64,000 nucleotides of DNA, taken from the NCBI GenBank assembly GCA_911728455.2, contig OU452223.1:13367423-13431422 (forward strand), read 5' to 3'. Made by a program: the position numbers and the translations under genes. This document shows, piece by piece, positions 23,901-34,800 of this stretch; within the stretch, counting starts at the first letter, position 1, and the number at the start of each line of letters is the position of its first letter. Below the pieces are notes generated by a model. That model worked only from the letters and a program-made list of their open reading frames with translations. It did no database searches and was not told where the DNA came from. This stretch comes from Marthasterias glacialis. Its lineage: Eukaryota > Echinodermata > Asteroidea > Forcipulatida > Asteriidae.

Positions 23901-25697
23901 ACAAAACCTTAAGTGTGTAAAATAATACCTCTGACATAAAATATAATGAATATTGGAAAGGCAAATACACAGTTTTATGTCAAAGTGATTAAAGGTGATT
24001 GCATGAGTAAAAATTTTATTGATTATTTTTAGCAGGGTACCAGGTGTGGTATCGTTTACTTATTAATCTTATATACACGATACCGTTCAACCTTCTAAGC
24101 TATGTTTGGCAGAGGACAGTGTCCGTTGGGTGAAACTCAACATTTCGATCAATGCGCTCCGATCGTCTTCAGGAGAAATCATGAATTAAGAAAACCTTGC
24201 CGGCCCACAGATGTATGTTATCATTCAATTATGACCAGCCAGTCTCACCCTCGACACAACCTCCCCAGGCATCACTGTACTGCCTGCAGCAACCGGGATT
24301 TTATTTATTTATTTTTTATTTTTTATTTTTGTTTGGGGGGAGGCTATAGAGCCTATACTCACAGCGCACGGATGACGGACAAAATATTTGAGATCCGCAC
24401 ACAATAACCCTACCAGTATGTTTCTCAATTCGCTCGCCGAACGTTTCAGTAGAACAATAAAATAACAAAAACAAGGCTCTCAGACCCTGAGTAATACGAA
24501 CCAAGCGGTTTATCCAAACTTTATTCTGGATTCTGGTAGAAGGAACTCCATCTTGTTTTTGTCATGAAGGGAGTTGTATTTATAGTGGGTCGAGTTAGTT
24601 TTCATGAAAGCTACGCCAAATGATAACGCGAAAACAAACCCACAAACAATTCACAATCAGTACAAAAAATATACAGTCACAATTCAATAGGAATATGACT
24701 GTGTACAGCTCCTGTGTACGATGTACTTTCTTTTTCTAAATGTTATCAAGATGTTTGCCTGCAAAAAAAATAAAATAAAAAATAAAAAATTGCAGACGTT
24801 TGTCATTCACGAGATCTGCAAAGGGTCATTCTACGTTTCTCCATCGTTAAGAATTACAATACAGAAAGGGTTTATTATAATGTAAAAGAGCAACAATTTC
24901 GATATCTGATCCCGTAGTTTTCACGGGATTTTCGAGACACTAAACTTAAACAATTGCTGGTTCATGCGGTTACGTTTGTAAAAGTTTGGAATGATGTAAA
25001 TCCGTAAAAGTTTTCATAAAGATGATACACTCCTCGTGATGGATGAGTTTTACATGCACCACGTTATGTTTCGAGGTAAAAAAAAACTGTGTTGACGATA
25101 CAATTTTGTGGGTAAAATAATAACAATTTTAATAGAATCCTTGGTTCCTATAGTTTACCTTTTTATGTCAAAAGTGATTTGCTTATAATATTAATTTAAG
25201 CTAAGCGGTTTTTATCTACCTGGTACGGAGAATGGGTAACTGCTGCTCCGATGACCTCCAGATGAATAGCCAGAGCTTGCTGTCGACACAGCCGTGTAGT
25301 TGTCTCTTGTGTGCTGGTGACTCGAGCCAGCAGCAGCTGCGGCTGCCACCGCTGCAGCAGCCGGGTTGATCGGTGTTGGTGCAGCAGGGGAAGTGAACGG
25401 GTTGTGGTACCTCTGGTGTGGGCTAGCTGTACCGAAGTCGAAGCTATTCCACGCTGAGAAATCGTCCCCGTACGGGGAGATTCCAGCCAGGGACGACGAA
25501 GTCCCCGGATCGAGGTTGTTGTAGTACGGGTAACGACACGCTATTGGGATGGGTTGATGAGTCGCGGACGAGGAGATGGTTTCTCCGCTGCACTTGGTGT
25601 ACACGCTGCTCATTCCAGAACCCCGGTTAGAGAAGAGTTGGGAGCCGGTCGTCTCCGCCGTAGTAGTTGCAGACCAAGTATCGGAGTTCCACTGCAT
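17980..25697 (-). CDS. Hox11/13-like: Posterior (Abd-B class) Hox transcription factor, Hox11/13-like, 3 exons
   Basis: Coding exons on the minus strand: 25220-25697, 18808-18989 and 17980-18111, joined in phase 1 then phase 0 by GT-AG introns, giving 263 aa. The start is the ATG at 25697 (MQWNSDTW). Residues 1-176 are Ser/Thr/Tyr-rich with an alanine tract at about 113-123 and a lone Trp (SSVWVS) 10 residues before the homeodomain. No YPWM hexapeptide is seen, as expected for posterior Hox proteins. The homeodomain spans 177-236: RRTKRRPYSK at its start, L16, F20, W48, N51 and R53 all present. Residue 49 is Tyr, giving WYQN rather than the usual WFQN. A charged tail of 27 residues follows. 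An intron falls between homeodomain residues 44 and 45. Abd-B-class Hox proteins bind DNA and pattern the posterior body. NMYLTRDRR favours an ambulacrarian Hox11/13 paralogue; which one cannot be decided here. Confidence 0.92.
18112..18807 (-). other. Hox intron 2 (interrupts the homeobox after codon 44)
   Basis: About 700 bp, acceptor ...tatag|GTC at 18112 and donor CAG|gttggt at 18807. AT-rich, with no repeat or coding region recognised. Confidence 0.7.
20711..20769. repeat. Compact 59-nt hairpin
   Basis: A perfect 13-bp terminal stem (ggggagaattttc / gaaaattctcccc) surrounds a second stem (ctacat / atgtag) with a three-base loop. The size resembles a small-RNA precursor. It may equally be a tiny foldback element. 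No expression evidence is available. Confidence 0.4.
21266..21485. mobile_element. MITE-like element in Hox intron 1, ~220 bp
   Basis: The left end is gacccttcccatgaaatatg followed by taaattgca; the right end inverted is gactgtctcatgaaatatg followed by ctaattaca. The interior has cgtgcgcac and acgcatgcgt blocks that also form an inverted pair. Non-coding. Confidence 0.55.
23096..23803. mobile_element. Possible DNA element with ggcggat / gatccgcc ends
   Basis: The left text aatggcggatggggg and right text tctggatccgcccatg are roughly inverted. Poly-G, then ggggctacagcccc-type text next to the left end, and gtagccccctaaaaa next to the right end, support an inverted-repeat element. Boundaries are uncertain and no protein is encoded. 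Confidence 0.35.
24134..24185 (-). repeat. Possible 3'-end fragment of a retroelement (Penelope-like)
   Basis: On the minus strand the text ctcctgaagacgatcggagc followed by gcattgatcgaaatgttgag has the CTGAAGA...CGAAATGTTG layout common at 3' ends of Penelope-like and related retroelements. Only this motif is present. The family match is from memory. Confidence 0.3.
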
Positions 25698-26410
25698 TAT
25701 TATCACTTACTAATTATAAACTCTCTACAACAAATAAAACAAACCCCAAAATTAGCCACCAAGGTTTATAGTGCAATAAACCGTAAACCAAGTCTATACT
25801 TTAGTGTTTGCGCGATCAAAAGTTATAGCCCGTAATTCAATCGCAAACACATCCTGAACTACCCAGCGCAATACAGAGTGATTCTCATTTGTACTTGGTT
25901 TAAACTGCCCGTATATTTCCGCGAATTCATCATTCCTTTAAAACCTCACTGAGCACGTGAGTTTTCGACGTTTTGCCAATGTATTGCTTGATATACCATA
26001 TGCATGAGCCTTTAGTCCCAGCCTACCAGCATTTAAAAAACAAAAGTTTGCAATCGGCGAGGAATATAGAATAGATAATAGAATGCATAATAGAATAGAT
26101 AATGAGGTATAAACGCAGTACGGAGTAATTTTCCCCAGTGTGTCTGGTTTCGTCCCCAGCCCCACCCCTCGCAGCCCATTTTTCCCTTGTACATCAAACA
26201 TCATAACACACTAAACAAAATTCTGTAGTGCTTTTCCCGCCTTTTTTCTCGAAAACACAGTTTTCTTATCATTTTCAGATGAACTTTATGTCCACATTGT
26301 AGGACAATGGATAGCCTCGGATGAGCACGATGGTTTCTTGAAAATAGTTACTAACTTACCATGTCAATCTTTGCAACGTCACAGACGCGTGTTTTGCCAA
26401 CAGTACGGGC

Positions 26411-26620
26411 AGGCTTCCAGCGGCGTAGCCACGGGGATGTGGGGGGGGGGGGGGGGGGGGCTGCACGTGCCCCCCGCACAAATTCTCAGTGCCCCCATGA
26501 GAACAATCTAGATACATGTAATTTATTATAAAAATATAGACCCACCCCTCCCTCCCACCACTGAAAAGCAATGCAACCCTCCCCCATTTAAAAAATCCTG
26601 GCTATGCCGCTGCAGGCTTT
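26411..26620. mobile_element. MITE-like element with CCAGCGGCGTAGCCA ends, ~210 bp
   Basis: The left end is aggcttccagcggcgtagcc and the right end inverted is aagcctgcagcggcatagcc. A long poly-G run follows the left end. Non-coding. Confidence 0.5.
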
Positions 26621-27364
26621 ACTGCAAAAAAAAAATAAATAAATACATAAAATGAAATAAATAAAAACAATAAATAACATAACATTTATCATAATACAAA
26701 GCTGACAATTTGAAGACCTTGAATGTGCACAAATGATGTTAGGACAGTTGCAGGCTCCAACCTCGTCACAAAATGCTTCGAATGTAACATTAGAGCGAGG
26801 GCAGGGGTTCATCTTGGTTTTCTTCTGTTCAAATATAAACAACGAGGAAAGGAGGATAAACTTAGTAGTATTCTGCCCCCCCCCCTTTATTTACATACGG
26901 TAACAACTTTTCTATATAGACAACGTTAGTCGATCGAAGTTATTGACAATTATGTATTTTTTGTCACGTTTAAAAATTAATGTTTATACAACAGCCGTCC
27001 TTGCCATCAATTTGAAATAAATCGACTCGATACATTTGCTTTGAGTCGTTTTGGATGATAAAATCACAAAGAGTTTTCCTATAGGCCTAGTTGTTGTAGT
27101 AATTATGCTAACTTTTTAAATTTACTCCGCGCATGAATCTTCAAAACTGTCAGTTCGGTTTTTTCCTCAATGATACTATCCAGAAACATGGCAGAAATCG
27201 ATTCCATTGGGTTGGTTTGTCCACCTTCAAAATACTCGTTACAAATACCACGGCTGGGAGTACCCCCATCGTTCTCTCGTTACTTTGTGTGCAGTTATTA
27301 TTCTTAGCCTTATGGTTTGAAGCCTTGTGTTAAAATGTTGTTGAAACTGTATCGAATTTATGGT

Positions 27365-27568
27365 GGCCCTGAAGGAACATCACATCTCAAATATCTTTGG
27401 AAACGTTTGCGTTGTCGCAAATATTATTGCAGTTCTTTGCGATATCACAAAAAGTATCATAGCAAATATCTTTTAAAAATAATATCTTTTGGAAACATTT
27501 GCGCAAATATCGTCACAAATGTATTTGCAAATATTTGCGGCGGGAGATGTGAAGTTTTGTTCAGAACC
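27365..27568. mobile_element. MITE-like element with internal direct repeats, ~200 bp
   Basis: The left end is ggccctgaaggaacatcaca followed by tctc; the right end inverted is ggttctgaacaaaacttcac followed by atctccc. Inside, aaatatctttt and tggaaac.tttgcg are repeated directly. Non-coding. Confidence 0.45.
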
Positions 27569-28379
27569 GAAAAAACCCACAATGTGACGGAAACTATATC
27601 CTTGTGATAAGCTGTGAAACGATGTAGCACAAAACCATTTGATATTTTTAAATGTTTCCCCCCTTTCTTTTCTTAATGATAAAATGCACACAATGCCCTT
27701 CACTACAATGTCAATTTTCATTAATAGTGGCATAATAAAAAAAAAAATAATAATTGCAGTCGAAATTCGTTTCAATTATTTCCATAGATATTGTGTCTGG
27801 CTTGTAATAGACCGACCTTTTTTATTGATAAACTGTGTAGCGGTAATGTGTGTTTTACGTCGTGTTGATTCGAAACAGACATAATGATGTTGAATTTTGA
27901 AACTCAATTCGGGACCAAAACTATAGCGGGACATTCAACTATATAATAGTTAAACTTTATCGTATTTTTGGCTGCATGGTTTACTTCTCCAAAGCAAGAT
28001 GGCAAGAAGGTTGATCGTAAGAGCCAATTCTTGTTTGAAAAAATATCGCGTATTCGCTCACTATTATTATCAAACAAGATAATTAACGTAACAAACCTTT
28101 TTTGGTGTGTGTGTGTGTGTGTGGGGGGGGGGGGGCAAGACTTATTGTTATTTTTTTTTTATTGGGGGCTGTTTAATGTATCGAATCTTTCATTTGGTAC
28201 CTTTTTCGATCTCAATGGGGAGGGGGCAAGACGGGGAAGGGTTCCCGCTCCCTGCTCCCTCTGGTTACGCCACTAGGAGTAGTTCAGCGCACCTTGATTA
28301 ATCCGAGATATAGAAAACTCCCAACCCAACAGTGATCAGATTTCAAAGGCAATGGTAACTTAATCAATACGACTTAGTC

Positions 28380-28879
28380 NNNNNNNNNNNNNNNNNNNNN
28401 NNNNNNNNNNNNNNNNNNNNNNNNNNNNNNNNNNNNNNNNNNNNNNNNNNNNNNNNNNNNNNNNNNNNNNNNNNNNNNNNNNNNNNNNNNNNNNNNNNNN
28501 NNNNNNNNNNNNNNNNNNNNNNNNNNNNNNNNNNNNNNNNNNNNNNNNNNNNNNNNNNNNNNNNNNNNNNNNNNNNNNNNNNNNNNNNNNNNNNNNNNNN
28601 NNNNNNNNNNNNNNNNNNNNNNNNNNNNNNNNNNNNNNNNNNNNNNNNNNNNNNNNNNNNNNNNNNNNNNNNNNNNNNNNNNNNNNNNNNNNNNNNNNNN
28701 NNNNNNNNNNNNNNNNNNNNNNNNNNNNNNNNNNNNNNNNNNNNNNNNNNNNNNNNNNNNNNNNNNNNNNNNNNNNNNNNNNNNNNNNNNNNNNNNNNNN
28801 NNNNNNNNNNNNNNNNNNNNNNNNNNNNNNNNNNNNNNNNNNNNNNNNNNNNNNNNNNNNNNNNNNNNNNNNNNNNNNN
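28380..28879. other. Assembly gap of exactly 500 N
   Basis: The run starts at 28380 and ends at 28879, exactly 500 bases, which indicates a scaffolder placeholder rather than a measured distance. It hides the left boundary of the satellite array. Confidence 0.97.
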
Positions 28880-31800
28880 CCTTCTTTTTGGGCCAAAAAA
28901 CCGAAAAAGTCACCGTTACCCCCCCCCCCCCCTTGAGAGATTTTCAATTTTGGACCAAAATTTCAAAGTCGTTTTTGCTCTACCAACTCAAGAGGGAACC
29001 TCCCCCGACCCCAGCCCTACACTTTGCAGGTCCGGATCTGCCTTAGTTTGGAAAATATCCAGGATTTTAGGGCCCTTCTTTTTGGGCCAAAAAACCGAAA
29101 AAGTCACCGTTACCCCCCCTTAAGAGATTTTCAATTTTGGACCAAAATTTCAAAGTCGTTTTTGCTCTACCAACTCAAGAGGGAACCTCCCCCGACCCCA
29201 GCCCTACACTTTGCAGGTCCGGATCTGCCTTAGTTTGGAAAATATCCAGGATTTTAGGGCCCTTCTTTTTGGGCCAAAAAACCGAAAAAGTCACCGTTAC
29301 CCCCCCTTGAGAGATTTTCAATTTTGGACCAAAATTTCAAAGTCGTTTTTGCTCTACCAACTCAAGAGGGAACCTCCCCCGACCCCAGCCCTACACTTTG
29401 CAGGTCCGGATCTGCCTTAGTTTGGAAAATATCCAGGATTTTAGGGCCCTTCTTTTTGGGCCAAAAAACCGAAAAAGTCACCGTTACCCCCCCCCTTGAG
29501 AGATTTTCAATTTTGGACCAAAATTTCAAAGTCGTTTTTGCTCTACCAACTCAAGAGGGAACCTCCCCCGACCCCAGCCCTACACTTTGCAGGTCCGGAT
29601 CTGCCTTAGTTTGGAAAATAACCAGGATTTTAGGGCCCTTCTTTTTGGGCCAAAAAACCGAAAAAGTCACCGTTACCCCCCCCCCCCCCTTGAGAGATTT
29701 TCAATTTTGGACCAAAATTTCAAAGTCGTTTTTGCTCTACCAACTCAAGAGGGAACCTCCCCCGACCCCAGCCCTACACTTTGCAGGTCCGGATCTGCCT
29801 TAGTTTGGAAAATATCCAGGATTTTAGGGCCCTTCTTTTTGGGCCAAAAAACCGAAAAAGTCACCGTTACCCCCCCTTAAGAGATTTTCAATTTTGGACC
29901 AAAATTTCAAAGTCGTTTTTGCTCTACCAACTCAAGAGGGAACCTCCCCCGACCCCAGCCCTACACTTTGCAGGTCCGGATCTGCCTTAGTTTGGAAAAT
30001 ATCCAGGATTTTAGGGCCCTTCTTTTTGGGCCAAAAAACCGAAAAAGTCACCGTTACCCCCCCTTGAGAGATTTTCAATTTTGGACCAAAATTTCAAAGT
30101 CGTTTTTGCTCTACCAACTCAAGAGGGAACCTCCCCCGACCCCAGCCCTACACTTTGCAGGTCCGGATCTGCCTTAGTTTGGAAAATATCCAGGATTTAA
30201 GGGCCCTTCTTTTTGGGCCAAAAAACCGAAAAAGTCACCGTTACCCCCCCTTGAGAGATTTTCAATTTTGGACCAAAATTTCAAAGTCGTTTTTGCTCTA
30301 CCAACTCAAGAGGGAACCTCCCCCGACCCCAGCCCTACACTTTGCAGGTCCGGATCTGCCTTAGTTTGAAAAATATCCAGGATTTTAGGGCCCTTCTTTT
30401 TGGGCCAAAAAACCGAAAAAGTCACCGTTACCCCCCCTTGAGAGATTTTCAATTTTGGACCAAAATTTCAAAGTCGTTTTTGCTCTACCAACTCAAGAGG
30501 GAACCTCCCCCGACCCCAGCCCTACACTTTGCAGGTCCGGATCTGCCTTAGTTTGGAAAATATCCAGGATTTTAGGGCCCTTCTTTTTGGGCCAAAAAAC
30601 CGAAAAAGTCACCGTTACCCCCCCTTGAGAGATTTTCAATTTTGGACCAAAATTTCAAAGTCGTTTTTGCTCTACCAACTCAAGAGGGAACCTCCCCCGA
30701 CCCCAGCCCTACACTTTGCAGGTCCGGATCTGCCTTAGTTTGGAAAATAACCAGGATTTTAGGGCCCTTCTTTTTGGGCCAAAAAACCGAAAAAGTCACC
30801 GTTACCCCCCCCCCCTTGAGAGATTTTCAATTTTGGACCAAAATTTCAAAGTCGTTTTTGCTCTACCAACTCAAGAGGGAACCTCCCCCGACCCCAGCCC
30901 TACACTTTGCAGGTCCGGATCTGCCTTATTTTGGAAAATATCCAGGATTTTAGGGCCCTTCTTTTTGGGCCAAAAAACCGAAAAAGTCACCGTTACCCCC
31001 CCTTAAGAGATTTTCAATTTTGGACCAAAATTTCAAAGTCGTTTTTGCTCTACCAACTCAAGAGGGAACCTCCCCCGACCCCAGCCCTACACTTTGCAGG
31101 TCCGGATCTGCCTTAGTTTGGAAAATATCCAGGATTTTAGGGCCCTTCTTTTTGGGCCAAAAAACCGAAAAAGTCACCGTTACCCCCCCTTAAGAGATTT
31201 TCAATTTTGGACCAAAATTTCAAAGTCGTTTTTGCTCTACCAACTCAAGAGGGAACCTCCCCCGACCCCAGCCCTACACTTTGCAGGTCCGGATCTGCCT
31301 TAGTTTGGAAAATATCCAGGATTTTAGGGCCCTTCTTTTTGGGCCAAAAAACCGAAAAAGTCACCGTTACCCCCCCTTGAGAGATTTTCAATTTTGGACC
31401 AAAATTTCAAAGTCGTTTTTGCTCTACCAACTCAAGAGGGAACCTCCCCCGACCCCAGCCCTACACTTTGCAGGTCCGGATCTGCCTTAGTTTGGAAAAT
31501 ATCCAGGATTTAAGGGCCCTTCTTTTTGGGCCAAAAAACCGAAAAAGTCACCGTTACCCCCCCTTGAGAGATTTTCAATTTTGGACCAAAATTTCAAAGT
31601 CGTTTTTGCTCTACCAACTCAAGAGGGAACCTCCCCCGACCCCAGCCCTACACTTTGCAGGTCCGGATCTGCCTTAGTTTGGAAAATAACCAGGATTTTA
31701 GGGCCCTTCTTTTTGGGCCAAAAAACCGAAAAAGTCACCGTTACCCCCCCCCCCCTTGAGAGATTTTCAATTTTGGACCAAAATTTCAAAGTCGTTTTTG

Positions 31801-34800
31801 CTCTACCAACTCAAGAGGGAACCTCCCCCGACCCCAGCCCTACACTTTGCAGGTCCGGATCTGCCTTAGTTTGGAAAATATCCAGGATTTTAGGGCCCTT
31901 CTTTTTGGGCCAAAAAACCGAAAAAGTCACCGTTACCCCCCCTTGAGAGATTTTCAATTTTGGACCAAAATTTCAAAGTCGTTTTTGCTCTACCAACTCA
32001 AGAGGGAACCTCCCCCGACCCCAGCCCTACACTTTGCAGGTCCGGATCTGCCTTAGTTTGGAAAATATCCAGGATTTTAGGGCCCTTCTTTTTGGGCCAA
32101 AAAACCGAAAAAGTCACCGTTACCCCCCCTTGAGAGATTTTCAATTTTGGACCAAAATTTCAAAGTCGTTTTTGCTCTACCAACTCAAGAGGGAACCTCC
32201 CCCGACCCCAGCCCTACACTTTGCAGGTCCGGATCTGCCTTAGTTTGGAAAATATCCAGGATTTTAGGGCCCTTCTTTTTGGGCCAAAAAACCGAAAAAG
32301 TCACCGTTACCCCCCCCTTGAGAGATTTTCAATTTTGGACCAAAATTTCAAAGTCGTTTTTGCTCTACCAACTCAAGAGGGAACCTCCCCCGACCCCAGC
32401 CCTACACTTTGCAGGTCCGGATCTGCCTTAGTTTGGAAAATAACCAGGATTTTAGGGCCCTTCTTTTTGGGCCAAAAAACCGAAAAAGTCACCGTTACCC
32501 CCCCCCCCCCCTTGAGAGATTTTCAATTTTGGACCAAAATTTCAAAGTCGTTTTTGCTCTACCAACTCAAGAGGGAACCTCCCCCGACCCCAGCCCTACA
32601 CTTTGCAGGTCCGGATCTGCCTTAGTTTGGAAAATATCCAGGATTTTAGGGCCCTTCTTTTTGGGCCAAAAAACCGAAAAAGTCACCGTTACCCCCCCTT
32701 AAGAGATTTTCAATTTTGGACCAAAATTTCAAAGTCGTTTTTGCTCTACCAACTCAAGAGGGAACCTCCCCCGACCCCAGCCCTACACTTTGCAGGTCCG
32801 GATCTGCCTTAGTTTGGAAAATATCCAGGATTTTAGGGCCCTTCTTTTTGGGCCAAAAAACCGAAAAAGTCACCGTTACCCCCCCTTGAGAGATTTTCAA
32901 TTTTGGACCAAAATTTCAAAGTCGTTTTTGCTCTACCAACTCAAGAGGGAACCTCCCCCGACCCCAGCCCTACACTTTGCAGGTCCGGATCTGCCTTAGT
33001 TTGGAAAATATCCAGGATTTTAGGGCCCTTCTTTTTGGGCCAAAAAACCGAAAAAGTCACCGTTACCCCCCCCTTGAGAGATTTTCAATTTTGGACCAAA
33101 ATTTCAAAGTCGTTTTTGCTCTACCAACTCAAGAGGGAACCTCCCCCGACCCCAGCCCTACACTTTGCAGGTCCGGATCTGCCTTAGTTTGGAAAATAAC
33201 CAGGATTTTAGGGCCCTTCTTTTTGGGCCAAAAAACCGAAAAAGTCACCGTTACCCCCCCCCCCTTGAGAGATTTTCAATTTTTGACCAAAATTTCAAAG
33301 TCGTTTTTGCTCTACCAACTCAAGAGGGAACCTCCCCCGACCCCAGCCCTACACTTTGCAGGTCCGGATCTGCCTTAGTTTGGAAAATATCCAGGATTTT
33401 AGGGCCCTTCTTTTTGGGCCAAAAAACCGAAAAAGTCACCGTTACCCCCCCTTAAGAGATTTTCAATTTTGGACCAAAATTTCAAAGTCGTTTTTGCTCT
33501 ACCAACTCAAGAGGGAACCTCCCCCGACCCCAGCCCTACACTTTGCAGGTCCGGATCTGCCTTAGTTTGGAAAATATCCAGGATTTTAGGGCCCTTCTTT
33601 TTGGGCCAAAAAACCGAAAAAGTCACCGTTACCCCCCCTTGAGAGATTTTCAATTTTGGACCAAAATTTCAAAGTCGTTTTTGCTCTACCAACTCAAGAG
33701 GGAACCTCCCCCGACCCCAGCCCTACACTTTGCAGGTCCGGATCTGCCTTAGTTTGGAAAATATCCAGGATTTTAGGGCCCTTCTTTTTGGGCCAAAAAA
33801 CCGAAAAAGTCACCGTTACCCCCCCCTTGAGAGATTTTCAATTTTGGACCAAAATTTCAAAGTCGTTTTTGCTCTACCAACTCAAGAGGGAACCTCCCCC
33901 GACCCCAGCCCTACACTTTGCAGGTCCGGATCTGCCTTAGTTTGGAAAATAACCAGGATTTTAGGGCCCTTCTTTTTGGGCCAAAAAACCGAAAAAGTCA
34001 CCGTTACCCCCCCCCCCCTTGAGAGATTTTCAATTTTGGACCAAAATTTCAAAGTCGTTTTTGCTCTACCAACTCAAGAGGGAACCTCCCCCGACCCCAG
34101 CCCTACACTTTGCAGGTCCGGATCTGCCTTAGTTTGGAAAATATCCAGGATTTTAGGGCCCTTCTTTTTGGGCCAAAAAACCGAAAAAGTCACCGTTACC
34201 CCCCCTTAAGAGATTTTCAATTTTGGACCAAAATTTCAAAGTCGTTTTTGCTCTACCAACTCAAGAGGGAACCTCCCCCGACCCCAGCCCTACACTTTGC
34301 AGGTCCGGATCTGCCTTAGTTTGGAAAATATCCAGGATTTTAGGGCCCTTCTTTTTGGGCCAAAAAACCGAAAAAGTCACCGTTACCCCCCCTTGAGAGA
34401 TTTTCAATTTTGGACCAAAATTTCAAAGTCGTTTTTGCTCTACCAACTCAAGAGGGAACCTCCCCCGACCCCAGCCCTACACTTTGCAGGTCCGGATCTG
34501 CCTTAGTTTGGAAAATATCCAGGATTTAAGGGCCCTTCTTTTTGGGCCAAAAAACCGAAAAAGTCACCGTTACCCCCCCTTGAGAGATTTTCAATTTTGG
34601 ACCAAAATTTCAAAGTCGTTTTTGCTCTACCAACTCAAGAGGGAACCTCCCCCGACCCCAGCCCTACACTTTGCAGGTCCGGATCTGCCTTAGTTTGGAA
34701 AATAACCAGGATTTTAGGGCCCTTCTTTTTGGGCCAAAAAACCGAAAAAGTCACCGTTACCCCCCCCCCCCCCCCTTGAGAGATTTTCAATTTTGGACCA

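Larger units (their letters stand above)
18990..25219 (-). other. Hox intron 1, 6.2 kb
   Basis: The donor is CCAG|gtagat at 25219 and the acceptor tccag|GTTC at 18990. AT-rich and free of supportable coding regions. It contains a 59-nt hairpin (20711-20769), a MITE (21266-21485), a possible larger element bounded by inverted ggcggat(c)/gatccgcc text (23096-23803), a retroelement-like fragment near 24134-24180, and several poly-G or A/T simple repeats. Large Hox introns often carry enhancers, but none can be identified from sequence alone. Confidence 0.6.
25698..28379. other. Region upstream of the Hox gene up to the assembly gap
   Basis: No coding region supported. It probably includes the Hox 5' UTR and promoter near 25.7-26 kb, but no TATA box or initiator is convincing. 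It contains MITE-like elements at 26411-26620 and 27365-27568, a G tract of about 24 at 26438-26460, A/T simple repeats, a (GT)n-G run at about 28107-28135, and a single inverted-end-like motif ggttacgccactagga near 28263. Confidence 0.5.

Noticed and set aside
28360-28947. Two minus-strand ORFs made almost entirely of X
   Set aside because: They run through the 500-N gap.
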